DNA of 64,000 bases from Allorhizobium paknamense (GTDB taxonomy: Bacteria; Pseudomonadota; Alphaproteobacteria; Rhizobiales; Rhizobiaceae). Under the pieces are notes generated by a model. That model did no database searches, was not told the DNA's origin, and worked only from the letters and a program-made list of their open reading frames with translations. Positions 37,199 to 46,803 of this stretch are shown in pieces. The position numbers were made by a program, and so were the translations under genes. Position 1 is the stretch's first letter. Each line of letters starts with the position of its first letter. The stretch lies in contig NZ_JAUSWH010000012.1 in assembly GCF_030815125.1 (NCBI RefSeq), forward strand, positions 1 to 64,000. Direction: 5' to 3'.

Positions 37199-37704
37199 AA
37201 CAGGTCCAGATCTCCATCGTCCCACACGAGATGGCGGGTGTGCAAAGGTAGGTTTTCAATCTCCTCGGCAATGAATGACGGGGGGATGGGCAATGCTGCA
37301 AGTGCGCTACGGCTTGCCTTTGACCACCTGAATTCCAGCAGGTTCTTGCCGTCCTGGATGCGGTGAATGATCTCGCTTTCATGGAAGGCGATGCTTTCGG
37401 GCAGGTGCATCAGATAATAGAGCCCGTATTCCTGCCAGTCCTTACCCTCGTAATGGAAAAAGTTCTCCACGCTCCACAGCAGCCGGTCGATCCGCGCTTC
37501 GACGCCCAGTTCTTCCTTCATCTCGCGCCTCAGCGTCTCAGCCGTCGTCTCGCCGATCTCCGCCCGCCCGCCGGGAAAGGTCCAGAAGCGCTCATGCGCC
37601 GCCCGGTGCACCAGCACATGACCGTTGCGAAAGGCAAGCCCCGCAACCCGCATCTGCCAGATACGGCCCGGTTCCTTGAGGCGGATGCGCCTGTCCTTGC
37701 TCAT
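37195..37704 (-). CDS. NUDIX hydrolase (copy 2)
   Basis: This 169-residue protein has the Nudix box GRAEIGETTAETLRREMKEE. It is the upstream partner of a tandem pair; both keep all catalytic glutamates, so both are probably active, perhaps on different nucleotide derivatives. ATG at 37704, with a ribosome site (GGAG) in the 21-bp gap after the phosphoesterase gene. Confidence 0.88.
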   Translation of the reverse strand: MSKDRRIRLKEPGRIWQMRVAGLAFRNGHVLVHRAAHERFWTFPGGRAEIGETTAETLRREMKEELGVEARIDRLLWSVENFFHYEGKDWQEYGLYYLMHLPESIAFHESEIIHRIQDGKNLLEFRWSKASRSALAALPIPPSFIAEEIENLPLHTRHLVWDDGDLDLL

Positions 37705-37725
37705 TGGATGGGCTCTCCTTCCGGC

Positions 37726-38616
37726 TCAGGCAAGATCGATCACCACGATTTCCGGCGGCGACCCAAAACGGATCGGCGCAATCGAGCAGCCGAGACCGCC
37801 GGAGACGACCAGATGCCGCCCGCCTTCCTCTTTCAAGCCATAGACATAGCGCGACCCGTAGCGGGAGGGCACCACCGGCGTCCAGCCGAAGAGGTTCACC
37901 TGCCCGCCATGGGTGTGGCCGGAGAGTGTCAGCGCCACGCGATCCGGCACACTGGGGAAGATATCCGGCTCATGGGCCAGAAGGATCACGGGGGCATCAT
38001 CGGTGATCTGCGCCATGGTTTGAGGCAGGTTGTCCAGCCCTGTCATCCGGTGGCGTCCGGTAAGGTAGGCCCATTGATCTTCCAGTCCGGCAATCCAGAA
38101 AGGCGCATCCTCGGGGCCGATCCGCGCGGCGCGGTTGGAATAGACCTCGATGCCGACATCCCGCAGCGCCCGGTGCGCTACCGTTTCCGGCAGGCGCTGC
38201 AATTGCGCTTCGGCATCCTGCCACCAGTCGTGATTGCCGCAGACGGCATGCACCCCGAGCGGGGCCTTCAGCCGGGAAAGGCTCGCCGCCCAGTCCTTCG
38301 GCGGCACGGTGCCGGTCACCACTTTCATGCCGGACATGTAATCGCCGAGCAGCAGGATAATGTCGCCGCCGAGCGTATTGGCGTAATCGCAGATCTCGGC
38401 AATGCGCGAGGCCGGCATCCAGGGTTCGCAGGCATGGAAATCCGCAAGCGCCACGATGCGCAGCTTTTGCCCGCGCCTCCAGGCGCGGGGTGTCAGTGTG
38501 TAATGGGTGGTGTTCAGACGCAGCAACGGCTCAACCCCGCCAGCATAGCCGGCAAGCGAGAGCAGACCTACCGCCGATCCCGCCAGCAGTTTGAAGAAGG
38601 TACGGCGGCTGATCAC
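37726..38616 (-). CDS. Tat-exported metallophosphoesterase (YaeI/YkuE-like)
   Basis: This 296-residue calcineurin-like phosphoesterase has a twin-arginine signal (SRRTFFKLLAGSAVGLLSLAG) and metal ligands in ALADFHA, LLGDY, CGNHDWW, LLAHEPD and SGHTHGGQ. YaeI-type enzymes cleave lipid A precursor or other phosphodiesters; the role here is inferred. The start is GTG at 38616, directly abutting the ruvB stop. Confidence 0.88.
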   Translation of the reverse strand: MISRRTFFKLLAGSAVGLLSLAGYAGGVEPLLRLNTTHYTLTPRAWRRGQKLRIVALADFHACEPWMPASRIAEICDYANTLGGDIILLLGDYMSGMKVVTGTVPPKDWAASLSRLKAPLGVHAVCGNHDWWQDAEAQLQRLPETVAHRALRDVGIEVYSNRAARIGPEDAPFWIAGLEDQWAYLTGRHRMTGLDNLPQTMAQITDDAPVILLAHEPDIFPSVPDRVALTLSGHTHGGQVNLFGWTPVVPSRYGSRYVYGLKEEGGRHLVVSGGLGCSIAPIRFGSPPEIVVIDLA

Positions 38617-39657
38617 TCACTCATCCTCAAGGGTGAGGCGAAATTGCGCGGCTTCCAGATCCTTTGGCGGCACCATGCCCAGATGTTTCCAGGCATTGGC
38701 GGTCAACACCCGCCCGCGCGGCGTGCGCTGGATAAAGCCCTGCTGGATCATATAGGGCTCGATAATGTCCTCAATGGCGTCCCGGGGTTCGGAAAGCCCG
38801 GCGGCAATGGTTTCGATGCCCACCGGCCCGCCGCCGAAATTCACCGCGATCATCGAAAGATAGCGGTTGTCGAGCTGGTCGAGACCCATATTGTCGACAT
38901 GCAGCCGGGTCAGCGCCTCGTCGGCAATCTCCTTCGTCACGGCCTCGGCCCGGGCCACTTCGGCAAAATCGCGCACCCGCCGCAGCAGGCGTCCGGCAAT
39001 GCGCGGCGTGCCGCGCGCCCGTCGCGCCACTTCGCGCGCGCCGTCATCCGTCATCGGCAGGCCGAGCAGGCGGGCACCGCGCCGCACGATCAGTTCCAGC
39101 TCATCGACCGTGTAGAAGTTGAGCCGCACCGGAATGCCGAAGCGGTCGCGCAGCGGCGTGGTCAGGAGCCCCAGCCGGGTGGTGGCCGCAACAAGCGTGA
39201 ATTTCGACAGATCGATCTTGACCGAGCGCGCCGCCGGGCCTTCGCCGATGATCAGATCAAGCTGGAAATCCTCCATGGCCGGATAGAGGATTTCTTCCAC
39301 CGCCGGATTGAGCCGGTGGATTTCATCGATAAAGAGCACATCGCGCTCTTCGAGATTGGTCAGCAGTGCCGCCAGATCCCCCGCCTTGGCGATGACAGGG
39401 CCGGAGGTGGAGCGGAAATTCACCCCCAGTTCCTTGGCCATGATCTGCGCCAGCGTTGTCTTCCCCAGCCCCGGCGGCCCGACGAAGAGCACATGATCCA
39501 GCGCCTCGCCGCGGTTTTTTGCCGCCTCGATGAAGATTTTCAGATTGGCGCGCGCTTCCGCCTGGCCGGTAAAATCCTCCAGCGTCTGCGGACGCAGCGC
39601 CGCATCGAGATCTTCCCCACGCTTTTCCGGAGTGAGAACGGGATTGTGGGTGCTCAT
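38617..39657 (-). CDS. ruvB: Holliday junction branch-migration helicase RuvB
   Basis: This 346-residue AAA+ motor has Walker [10 protein letters not shown] at 60-68, Walker [10 protein letters not shown], the sensor region and the C-terminal winged helix with RTPRGRVLT. With RuvA it drives branch migration. The ATG overlaps the vapC stop by ATGA, so translation of ruvB is coupled to a toxin gene rather than to ruvA. Confidence 0.97.
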   Translation of the reverse strand: MSTHNPVLTPEKRGEDLDAALRPQTLEDFTGQAEARANLKIFIEAAKNRGEALDHVLFVGPPGLGKTTLAQIMAKELGVNFRSTSGPVIAKAGDLAALLTNLEERDVLFIDEIHRLNPAVEEILYPAMEDFQLDLIIGEGPAARSVKIDLSKFTLVAATTRLGLLTTPLRDRFGIPVRLNFYTVDELELIVRRGARLLGLPMTDDGAREVARRARGTPRIAGRLLRRVRDFAEVARAEAVTKEIADEALTRLHVDNMGLDQLDNRYLSMIAVNFGGGPVGIETIAAGLSEPRDAIEDIIEPYMIQQGFIQRTPRGRVLTANAWKHLGMVPPKDLEAAQFRLTLEDE

Positions 39658-40052
39658 GCCAAAAGTTCCATATGCGAGACGTCGCGGGCTGCCTTGCGAT
39701 CGAAGGTGACGACACGGCTTGCTCCCTGGCGCAGCGCCAGATGCGCAACGATACGATCCGAAAGATCGCTTTGCCGAAGGGTTTCATCTTCGATCATGGC
39801 GTCGAGAATATCCTCATCCTCAAACAGAAACTGTTCGGCTGGGACAAGCTTCCGAAGCACATCAACGATATCCGCATTGCTGAAGCGGTAGCTGCGCTTC
39901 AACACCCAGGCCATTTCCGCGACCACCACCAGAGATATATAGGCCGGATCATCAACGGAGCGTTCAGAGATAAAATGCTTCGCTGCCTCGAACTGCTCGG
40001 CATCGTCAGCCAGAAGAAACCTCAGAAGAACGTTTGTGTCGATGCCAATCAC
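39654..40052 (-). CDS. vapC: PIN-domain toxin VapC
   Basis: This 132-residue PIN ribonuclease has the acidic quartet visible as GIDTNVLLR (Asp5), AEMAWVL (Glu46), [11 protein letters not shown] (acidic) and TFDRKAA (Asp). VapC toxins cut tRNA or rRNA. It begins with GTG at 40052 inside the 3' end of vapB (47-bp overlap) and ends in an ATGA overlap with ruvB. No inactivating change is seen. Confidence 0.9.
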   Translation of the reverse strand: MIGIDTNVLLRFLLADDAEQFEAAKHFISERSVDDPAYISLVVVAEMAWVLKRSYRFSNADIVDVLRKLVPAEQFLFEDEDILDAMIEDETLRQSDLSDRIVAHLALRQGASRVVTFDRKAARDVSHMELLA

Positions 40053-40311
40053 TCATAATCCTCCGGTCGTCTTCCGCAAGCGCGTCGCCAATTGCCGCAT
40101 CCATCTCCTCAAGGCTCATCCTTGGGCGCGACGGATCATGCAGCACTCCGGCAAGCTCCATGGCGTTGCCATTCTTAACGCGAAGATAAATGCGATTGCC
40201 CTGGGCAACATACCTGATCTTGTCCCCGGGCTTGAGACCCAGCAACTCTCGAATCTCCGCCGGAATGGTCGTCTGCCCCTTCGACGTGATGGTGCTGTCA
40301 TAAATAGCCAT
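40006..40311 (-). CDS. vapB: AbrB/MazE-type antitoxin VapB
   Basis: This 101-residue protein has an N-terminal swapped-hairpin DNA-binding domain (STITSKGQTTIPAEIRELL) and a C-terminal toxin-binding tail with MSLEEMDAAIGDALAEDD. AAGGAGG precedes the ATG. An inverted repeat CCTTAC-N12-GTAAGG overlaps the presumed promoter just upstream. It lies 55 bp after ruvA. Confidence 0.9.
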   Translation of the reverse strand: MAIYDSTITSKGQTTIPAEIRELLGLKPGDKIRYVAQGNRIYLRVKNGNAMELAGVLHDPSRPRMSLEEMDAAIGDALAEDDRRIMSDWHRHKRSSEVSSG

Positions 40312-40320
40312 GGCACACCT

Positions 40321-40344
40321 CCTTACTTTCTTATTATGGTAAGG
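40321..40344. promoter_or_regulatory. operator candidate for vapBC
   Basis: CCTTAC-N12-GTAAGG is a 6-bp inverted repeat, 9 bp before the vapB ATG and covering the ribosome site edge. A minus-strand -10-like CATAATAA lies between the arms. TA operons are normally autorepressed through such sites. Confidence 0.55.
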
Positions 40345-40366
40345 AAATACCCGAAAAGCAAGGAAA

Positions 40367-40984
40367 TCACCGTGAAAGCTCCTTCAATCCCAGGCGAATG
40401 AGCTTGGCGCTGTCGGCATCTTCTCCAGCATTTTTCAGGGCTGCGGCCACGGCATTGGCCGCCTGCTCGCGGGAATAGCCGAGATTGGTGAGCGCTGAAA
40501 CGGCATCGGCCACCGGGGCGGCGGCGACACCTTCGCCGATTTCTTGCTTGAGACCGATGCTGGCCGCCGCTTCACCGGCAAAGGCGGGGGCCTTGTTCTT
40601 CAGTTCGGTGACGATGCGCAGCGCCACTTTCGGGCCTACGCCCGGCGCGCGTGAAATCGCCGCCTTGTCCTGCAGTGCAATGGCATTGGCGAGATCGGAC
40701 GGCGCGAGGGTGGAGAGCAACGCCAGCGCCACCTTGGCGCCCACACCTTGCACGCTTTGCAACAGCAGGAACCATTCCCGCTCCAGCCTGCTCATGAAGC
40801 CGAACAGCTTGAGCTGGTCTTCCCGCACATAGGTTTCGATGAACAGCACCACCGCTTCTCCGGCAGAGCCGATGCGCGACAGCGTGCGCGAGGCGCAGAA
40901 CACCTCGTAGCAAACGCCATGAACATCCACCAATACGTGGTCGTCGCCAATCTCGTCTATCGTGCCCTTGAGCTTGCCGATCAT
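40367..40984 (-). CDS. ruvA: Holliday junction-binding protein RuvA
   Basis: This 205-residue protein has the OB-fold [20 protein letters not shown], helix-hairpin-helix motifs ([30 protein letters not shown]) and a C-terminal domain III that contacts RuvB ([15 protein letters not shown]). The ATG at 40984 is the family start. It begins 4 bp past the ruvC stop, so ruvC-ruvA are tightly coupled, whereas ruvB is displaced by vapBC. Confidence 0.97.
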   Translation of the reverse strand: MIGKLKGTIDEIGDDHVLVDVHGVCYEVFCASRTLSRIGSAGEAVVLFIETYVREDQLKLFGFMSRLEREWFLLLQSVQGVGAKVALALLSTLAPSDLANAIALQDKAAISRAPGVGPKVALRIVTELKNKAPAFAGEAAASIGLKQEIGEGVAAAPVADAVSALTNLGYSREQAANAVAAALKNAGEDADSAKLIRLGLKELSR

Positions 40985-40988
40985 CTCT

Positions 40989-41498
40989 TCAACCCGCCAT
41001 GATCTTTCTAAATCGTTCGCCGCCACGATTATGGGCATGGCAGATGGCAATGGCCAGCGCGTCGGCGGCATCGTTGCCCTTGAATTCGGCCTTGGGCATC
41101 AGGATTTTCAGCATCATGTGAATCTGCTGCTTTTCCCCGTGACCAACGCCGATCACCGATTTCTTCACCGCATTCGGCGCATATTCCGCAACCGGCAGCC
41201 CGGCCCGGGCCGGTGCCAGCATGGCGACGCCCCGCGCCTGGCCAAGCTTCAGCGTGGCCACCGCATCCTTGTTGACGAAGGTCTGCTCAACCGCCGCCTC
41301 ATCCGGCCGGTACTGGTGGATCACCTCCGCCAGCCCGTCATGCAACTGGCAGAGGCGGGAGGCGAGATCCATCTCGCTATCCGAGGTCACGGTGCCGGAG
41401 GCAACGAAGCGCAGGCTGTTGCCCAGCGTCTCGATCACGCCCCAGCCGGTCCGGCGCAGGCCCGGGTCGATGCCGATGATGCGAATCGTGTTTGTCAT
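40989..41498 (-). CDS. ruvC: Holliday junction resolvase RuvC
   Basis: This 169-residue RNase H-fold endonuclease has catalytic acids in [14 protein letters not shown] (Asp11), AAVEQTFVN and [10 protein letters not shown]. It resolves junctions handled by RuvAB. AAGGATAAG precedes the ATG. It is the first gene of the interrupted ruv operon. Confidence 0.97.
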   Translation of the reverse strand: MTNTIRIIGIDPGLRRTGWGVIETLGNSLRFVASGTVTSDSEMDLASRLCQLHDGLAEVIHQYRPDEAAVEQTFVNKDAVATLKLGQARGVAMLAPARAGLPVAEYAPNAVKKSVIGVGHGEKQQIHMMLKILMPKAEFKGNDAADALAIAICHAHNRGGERFRKIMAG

Positions 41499-41648
41499 GG
41501 CTTATCCTTAGCGCCTTCTTCCCTTCCACTGCCAGCAAAATGTGAACAAAACAAAAACATTTCCGCAGCTTTCGCAAAAGCTTTTTGGCAATTCGGACAA
41601 GGCTTCTTAAGTAAGAGAAAAGAGAGTTGCAAAGATGAGTTGCGCCCC

Positions 41649-42659
41649 ATGACCTCCATTCCCTTTTCCATTCTCGATCTGTCGCCCATCGGTGAGGGCC
41701 AGACGGCCACTGACGCCCTGGAAGCCTCCCGCCGCATGGCGGTCGCCGCCGAAGAGCATGGCTATAACCGCTTCTGGCTGGCCGAACATCATGGTATGCT
41801 GGGCATTGCCAGCGCTGCCACGTCCATCGTGATCGCCCATGTCGGCGCGGCGACGAAACGCATCCGCATCGGCTCCGGCGGCATCATGCTGCCCAATCAT
41901 TCGCCCATGGTGATTGCCGAACAATTCGGCACGCTGGAAGCCCTGTTTCCGGGCCGTGTGGATCTGGGCTTGGGCCGCGCGCCGGGCACGGATATGCGCA
42001 CGGCACGGGCGCTGAGGCGCAATCTGGAGGCGGGCGCGGAGAACTTTCCGCACGACATCCAGGAGCTTCAGTATTTCCTTGGTTCCGAAAGCGCAGAAGG
42101 CAGTGTCATCGCCGTGCCGGGCATGGGCAGCCAGGTGCCGGTCTGGCTTCTGGGGTCGAGCCTTTACAGCGCGCATCTGGCTGCGGCGCTGGGTCTTCCT
42201 TACGCCTTTGCCTCGCATTTCGCCCCCGATCAGTTGATCGAGGCCATTTCCATCTATCGGGATCGCTTTCAGCCGTCTGCAACCCTCGATAAGCCTTATA
42301 TGATGGTCGGCGTCATGGGGGCGGTGGCGGAGACCGACGCGGAGGCCGCCCGGCTTTTCACCTCGGCCGAACAGCAATTCGTCAATCTGCGGCGCAATCA
42401 CCGCCAACAGTTTCCAAAGCCGGTGGACAGCATGGAAGGCCGCTGGAGCGAGATGGAACGCTTCGGCGTCGAGCACACCTTGCGCTATGCCATCGTCGGC
42501 TCTCCGGCGACGGCGGAGGCCAAGCTCTTGTCCTTCCTTCAGGAGACCGGGGCCGATGAGCTGATCGTGTCCATGCCGATCTACGATATCGAGGCGAGGC
42601 TGAAATCTCTGGCGCTGTTTTCGCAATTGCAGCCCATGCAGCACCGGCTTGCGGCCTGA
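41649..42659 (+). CDS. LLM-class flavin-dependent oxidoreductase
   Basis: This 336-residue bacterial luciferase-like TIM barrel has the family opening [13 protein letters not shown] and [19 protein letters not shown], then [20 protein letters not shown]. It probably uses reduced FMN in a monooxygenase or reductase reaction; the substrate is not readable. It is monocistronic and diverges from ruvC. The ATG at 41649 fits the family; a weak ribosome site leaves slight doubt. Confidence 0.88.
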   Translation: MTSIPFSILDLSPIGEGQTATDALEASRRMAVAAEEHGYNRFWLAEHHGMLGIASAATSIVIAHVGAATKRIRIGSGGIMLPNHSPMVIAEQFGTLEALFPGRVDLGLGRAPGTDMRTARALRRNLEAGAENFPHDIQELQYFLGSESAEGSVIAVPGMGSQVPVWLLGSSLYSAHLAAALGLPYAFASHFAPDQLIEAISIYRDRFQPSATLDKPYMMVGVMGAVAETDAEAARLFTSAEQQFVNLRRNHRQQFPKPVDSMEGRWSEMERFGVEHTLRYAIVGSPATAEAKLLSFLQETGADELIVSMPIYDIEARLKSLALFSQLQPMQHRLAA

Positions 42660-42694
42660 CCTGTCTTACAATCTATTAAGGATAATAAACATGC

Positions 42695-42709
42695 TTAATG
42701 GGGTCTTAA
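42695..42709. promoter_or_regulatory. CtrA box (TTAA-N7-TTAA) upstream of the outer-membrane protein gene
   Basis: TTAATGGGGTCTTAA is a perfect full CtrA box, 66 bp before the start codon of the barrel protein gene. The flanks include TTAACC, the favoured extension of the second half. Confidence 0.65.
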
Positions 42710-42775
42710 CCTTTAGGCCCCATGATCCCCGTCCGAGAGGAGGGCCGGTTGCGGCCTCCAGATGGGGTGATTTCC

Positions 42776-43603
42776 ATGAAGAGCAGAATTCTGGGCCTGA
42801 TGTTCGCCCTTTCCGCCATGCCCGCCATGGCCGCCGATCTTTACCAGCCTGAACCGCCGCCGCCGGTGGAGGCGCCGGAAGTGCGGGTTTCGGATGTCGC
42901 CTCCGGCTGGTACCTGCGCGGTGATGTCGGCTATTCCTTCAACAAACTGCGCGGCGCTCATTATTTCCAGGGCTCCAATGCCAGCCTGACCGATTTTACC
43001 AAGGCCGATCTGGATGACAGTTTCTGGGGCGGTGCCGGTGTCGGTTACCAGATCAACAGCCATCTGCGCACCGATCTAACCTTCGATTATCTCGGCAAGG
43101 CGGATTTCTCCGGCTCCACCCATGGTTCCTGCGGTGTGTCCACTGCCTGTACCTCGCGTGACCTGTCTTCGCTACAGGCCTATACGCTGATGGCCAATGC
43201 CTATGTCGATCTCGGCACCTATGCCTCGATCACGCCCTATGTCGGCGCCGGTATCGGCGGCTCCTACGTCAAATGGGACAAGCTGAAAAACACCGCCTGC
43301 GCCGATGACGGCAGCGGTTGCGATGGTACCGTCACCCATGACGGCAAGGGCAGCTGGCGCTTCGCCTATCAGGTCATGGTCGGCGCTTCGGTCGATATCA
43401 CCTGCGACTGGAAGGCCGATGCCGGCTACCGCTTCCGCCATACGCTGTCCGGCGACATGTTCGGCTACCGCGACAATGGCGGTCCCGGCAGCGACAAGGG
43501 CTTCTACAGCCACCAGCTCTATGCCGGTGCGCGCTACCAGTTCGGCGGCTGCCCGCAGCCGGTGGCGTATGAGCCGCCACCACAGCCGATGGTCTACAAG
43601 TGA
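42776..43603 (+). CDS. outer-membrane beta-barrel protein (Omp25/RopB-like)
   Basis: This 275-residue protein has a signal peptide (ILGLMFALSAMPAMAAD), a Pro/Glu-rich linker, then an eight-strand porin-like domain (WYLRGDVGYSFNKL, then FWGGAGVGYQINSHLRTDLTFDY split by a loop) and a Pro-rich tail. It resembles rhizobial and Brucella Omp25-type surface proteins. In Brucella CtrA is known to control Omp25, which makes the upstream CtrA box notable. Four cysteines are present in the extracellular loops. Confidence 0.85.
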   Translation: MKSRILGLMFALSAMPAMAADLYQPEPPPPVEAPEVRVSDVASGWYLRGDVGYSFNKLRGAHYFQGSNASLTDFTKADLDDSFWGGAGVGYQINSHLRTDLTFDYLGKADFSGSTHGSCGVSTACTSRDLSSLQAYTLMANAYVDLGTYASITPYVGAGIGGSYVKWDKLKNTACADDGSGCDGTVTHDGKGSWRFAYQVMVGASVDITCDWKADAGYRFRHTLSGDMFGYRDNGGPGSDKGFYSHQLYAGARYQFGGCPQPVAYEPPPQPMVYK

Positions 43604-43621
43604 ACGCAGCCTATGCTTCTT

Positions 43622-43652
43622 CAAGGCCCTGGATTTCTCCGGGGCCTTTTGA
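43622..43652 (+). terminator. terminator of the outer-membrane protein gene
   Basis: AAGGCCC with GGGCCTT encloses an 11-base loop and is followed by TTGATTTT, 18 bp past the stop. Confidence 0.7.
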
Positions 43653-43674
43653 TTTTCGGCTTTCTCTTCAACGG

Positions 43675-43786
43675 TTACAGCGCCGTGCGTTTTGTCAAAC
43701 GCACAAAGGGCGCTGTAAGACTTTAAATCTCCTGCATAATTTTCACCTGAAATCGATTCCGATTTCAGGTGAAAATTATGCAGGAG
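43675..43786. repeat. 112-bp double-hairpin repeat (family D)
   Basis: Hairpin 1 is TTACAGCGCC...GGCGCTGTAA around GTGCGTTTTGTCAAACGCAC. Hairpin 2 is CTCCTGCATAATTTTCACCT and onward, a perfect 26-bp stem centred on CGATTCCGAT. The layout is the common rhizobial intergenic ACAGCGCC...GATTCCGAT element. One copy is in this window, 130 bp before serC. Confidence 0.85.
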
Positions 43787-43831
43787 GGCTCTTCATTTCC
43801 ATTTTGTCGCAGCCGGAACAGCAAAAGCCGC

Positions 43832-43858
43832 TTGACGAAATGCGCCGAAATCTATAGC
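43832..43858 (+). promoter_or_regulatory. serC promoter candidate
   Basis: TTGACG (43832-43837) and TATAGC (43853-43858) are separated by 15 bases, somewhat short for sigma-70. It would start the transcript just before the serC leader hairpins. Confidence 0.4.
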
Positions 43859-43869
43859 ACCAGCGGCGG

Positions 43870-43915
43870 GACACCTCTCCCCAACGAGAGGCTAATTACC
43901 TGGAAGGGTATCTGA
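43870..43915 (+). promoter_or_regulatory. serC-type leader RNA (candidate)
   Basis: Two hairpins directly precede serC: CCTCTC-CCCAAC-GAGAGG (43874-43891) and TACC-tggaag-GGTA (about 43897-43910). The second encloses the ribosome site GGAAGGG. A conserved two-hairpin 'serC motif' is known upstream of serC in alphaproteobacteria and is thought to control this operon; the ligand is not known. Confidence 0.6.
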
Positions 43916-43916
43916 T

Positions 43917-45095
43917 ATGGCTGAGATTCTCGCCCCCGCCGCACGTCCGGCAAACACTCATTTTTCGTCTGGCCCCTGCTCGAAGCGTCCCGGTTGGTCG
44001 CTCGAAGCGCTTTCCGATGCCCCGCTCGGTCGTTCGCACCGTGCCAAGGTCGGCAAGGAAAAGCTGAAGCTGGCCATTGACCTGACTCGTGAAGTTCTGA
44101 AGGTTCCCGCCGATTACCGCATCGGTATCGTTCCCGCTTCTGACACCGGCGCCGTTGAAATGGCCCTGTGGTCGCTGCTGGGTGAGCGCGGCGTGGACAT
44201 GCTGGCCTGGGAAAGCTTCGGCGCCGGCTGGGTGACCGATGTGGTCAAGCAGCTGAAGCTCAAGGATGTCCGCAAGTTCGAATCCGCCTATGGCGAGTTG
44301 CCGAACCTCGCGGAGGTCGATTTCGACCGCGATGTCGTTTTTACCTGGAACGGCACCACCTCGGGCGTTCGTGTTCCCAATGCCGATTTCATTCCTGCCG
44401 ACCGCAAGGGTCTGACCATTTGCGATGCCACCTCGGCTGCCTTTGCGCAGGAGATGGATTTCACCAAGCTCGACGTTGTGACCTTCTCCTGGCAGAAGGT
44501 GCTGGGCGGCGAGGGCGGCCACGGCATGCTCATTCTCAGCCCGCGCGCTGTCGAGCGGCTGGAATCCTATGTTCCGGCCTGGCCGCTGCCGAAGATTTTC
44601 CGCATGACCAAGGGCGGCAAGCTGATCGAAGGCATCTTCACCGGCGAAACGATCAACACGCCCTCCATGCTCTGCGTCGAGGACTATATCGATGCGCTGC
44701 AGTGGGCAAAGAGCCTCGGCGGTCTCGATGCCCTGGTGGCGCGCGCCAATGCCAATGCCAAGGTCATCTTCGATTTCCTCGCCGCAAATGACTGGATTGC
44801 CAATCTGGCCAAGGTGGAAGAGACCCGTTCCAACACCTCCGTTTGCCTGACCATCGTCGACAAGGATGTCGTGGCGCTGTCCGCCGATGCCCAGGCCGCC
44901 TTTGCCAAGGGCATGGTGTCGCTTCTCGACAAGCAGGGCATTGCCTTCGATATCGGCGCTTACCGTGATGCGCCGGCTGGCCTGCGCATCTGGGCTGGCG
45001 CCACCATCGAGACGGCGGACATGCAGGCCCTGATGCCCTGGCTGACCTGGGCCTTCGAGACCCAGAAGGCTGCGCTGGCCAAGGCCGCCGCCTGA
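43917..45095 (+). CDS. serC: phosphoserine transaminase
   Basis: This 392-residue PLP enzyme makes phosphoserine from 3-phosphohydroxypyruvate and glutamate. The cofactor lysine lies in [14 protein letters not shown] (Lys194). The long N-terminal form starting [20 protein letters not shown] is the alphaproteobacterial type. It forms a serine-synthesis unit with serA 83 bp downstream. A GC hairpin lies between the two. Confidence 0.96.
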   Translation: MAEILAPAARPANTHFSSGPCSKRPGWSLEALSDAPLGRSHRAKVGKEKLKLAIDLTREVLKVPADYRIGIVPASDTGAVEMALWSLLGERGVDMLAWESFGAGWVTDVVKQLKLKDVRKFESAYGELPNLAEVDFDRDVVFTWNGTTSGVRVPNADFIPADRKGLTICDATSAAFAQEMDFTKLDVVTFSWQKVLGGEGGHGMLILSPRAVERLESYVPAWPLPKIFRMTKGGKLIEGIFTGETINTPSMLCVEDYIDALQWAKSLGGLDALVARANANAKVIFDFLAANDWIANLAKVEETRSNTSVCLTIVDKDVVALSADAQAAFAKGMVSLLDKQGIAFDIGAYRDAPAGLRIWAGATIETADMQALMPWLTWAFETQKAALAKAAA

Positions 45096-45107
45096 TTTTG
45101 CTGATCC

Positions 45108-45128
45108 GGTCCGGCCACGGGCCGGACC
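45108..45128 (+). terminator. hairpin between serC and serA (attenuator candidate)
   Basis: GGTCCGGCC-ACG-GGCCGGACC is a perfect 9-bp stem followed by CTTCTTCCC, a weak T run. It could reduce read-through into serA. Confidence 0.55.
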
Positions 45129-45178
45129 CTTCTTCCCAGTATTGACTGTTTTACACGAACTCTATCGGAGGCCTCGTC

Positions 45179-46774
45179 ATGGCACCTCGCGTTCTCGTAT
45201 CCGACGAACTGTCGGAAACCGCCGTCCAGATTTTCCGCGATCGCGGCGTTGAAGTGGATTTCCAGCCGAAACTCGGCAAGGACAAGGATAAGCTGGCTGA
45301 AATCATTGGCAATTACGATGGTCTGGCCATCCGTTCGGCCACCAAGGCCACGGAAAAGCTGATTGCCGCCGCCACCAATCTCAAGGTGATCGGCCGCGCC
45401 GGGATCGGCGTCGATAATGTCGATATTCCGGCAGCGTCGAAGCGCGGTATCATCGTGATGAACACGCCGTTCGGCAACTCCATCACCACCGCCGAACACG
45501 CCATTGCGCTGATGTTTGCCGTGGCCCGCCAGCTTCCCGCCGCCGATACCTCTACCCAGGCCGGCAAGTGGGAAAAGTCGAAGTTCATGGGTGTCGAAAT
45601 CACCGGCAAGACGCTCGGCGTCATCGGCGCGGGCAATATCGGCTCCATCGTCTGCTCGCGCGCCATTGGCCTGAAGATGCATGTCATCGCCTACGACCCC
45701 TTCCTGTCGGCTGAACGCGCCCAGGAAATGGGCGTGACCAAGGTCGAGCTGGACGAATTGCTGGCCCAGGCCGATTTCATCACGCTTCATGTGCCGATGA
45801 CCGACAAGACGCGCGGCATCATCAGCAAGGAAGCCCTTGCCAAGACCAAGAAGGGTGTTCGCATCATCAACTGCGCCCGTGGCGGTCTGGTGGATGAGGC
45901 AGCTCTTGCCGAGGCCATCAAGTCCGGCCATGTCGCCGGTGCAGGTTTCGACGTTTTCGAAGTGGAGCCCGCCACCGAAAGCCCGCTCTTCGGCCTGCCG
46001 AACGTCGTCTGCACGCCGCATCTTGGCGCCTCCACCACGGAAGCCCAGGAAAACGTGGCTCTGCAGGTGGCCGAGCAGATGTCGGATTACCTGATCAAGG
46101 GCGCGGTTTCCAATGCGATCAACATGCCGTCGATCACAGCGGAAGAAGCGCCGATCCTCAAGCCCTTCATCAAGCTTGCCGATGTTCTGGGCGCCTTTGT
46201 CGGACAGGTCAACGAAGGTCCGATCAAACAGATCGAGATCCTCTATGACGGCGATACCGCCAGGATGAACACCAAGGCACTGACATCTGCACTGCTGGCC
46301 GGCCTCATCCGTCCGCAGGTGGCCGATGTGAACATGGTGTCCGCGCCGATCATGGTGAAGGAAAAGGGCATCGTGCTTTCGGAAGTCAAGCGCGACAAGA
46401 CCGGCGTTTATGACGGCTACATCAAGCTGACGGTGACAACCGACAAGCAGACCCGTTCGGTGGCCGGTACGGTCTTCTCGGATGGCAAGCCGCGCTTCAT
46501 CCAGATCAAGGGCATCAACATGGATGCCGATGTCGGCAGCCACATGATCTATATTACCAACACCGACGTCCCCGGCATGATCGGCTTCATGGGCACCACC
46601 CTCGGTGACGCCAAGGTCAACATCGCCAACTTCCAGCTCGGCCGCGAAAAGGAAGGCGGCGACGCCATTGCGCTTCTTTATGTCGACGGTCCGGTGGAGC
46701 AGGTCGTGCTCGACAAGCTTACGGCAAACCCGGCGATCAAACAGGCCAAACTGCTGACCTTTGCGGTGGAATGA
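45179..46774 (+). CDS. serA: D-3-phosphoglycerate dehydrogenase (long form with ACT domain)
   Basis: This 531-residue enzyme takes 3-phosphoglycerate into serine synthesis. It shows the NAD fold GVIGAGNIGS (about 144-153), the catalytic Arg/Glu/His set (CARGG, FEVEP, CTPHLGAST), an intervening domain and a C-terminal ACT domain (YITNTDVPGMIGFMG), where serine normally inhibits. It works directly downstream of serC. Confidence 0.97.
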   Translation: MAPRVLVSDELSETAVQIFRDRGVEVDFQPKLGKDKDKLAEIIGNYDGLAIRSATKATEKLIAAATNLKVIGRAGIGVDNVDIPAASKRGIIVMNTPFGNSITTAEHAIALMFAVARQLPAADTSTQAGKWEKSKFMGVEITGKTLGVIGAGNIGSIVCSRAIGLKMHVIAYDPFLSAERAQEMGVTKVELDELLAQADFITLHVPMTDKTRGIISKEALAKTKKGVRIINCARGGLVDEAALAEAIKSGHVAGAGFDVFEVEPATESPLFGLPNVVCTPHLGASTTEAQENVALQVAEQMSDYLIKGAVSNAINMPSITAEEAPILKPFIKLADVLGAFVGQVNEGPIKQIEILYDGDTARMNTKALTSALLAGLIRPQVADVNMVSAPIMVKEKGIVLSEVKRDKTGVYDGYIKLTVTTDKQTRSVAGTVFSDGKPRFIQIKGINMDADVGSHMIYITNTDVPGMIGFMGTTLGDAKVNIANFQLGREKEGGDAIALLYVDGPVEQVVLDKLTANPAIKQAKLLTFAVE

Positions 46775-46803
46775 GCCTTTCTGTAGTGTTGCGGATCACG
46801 GAC

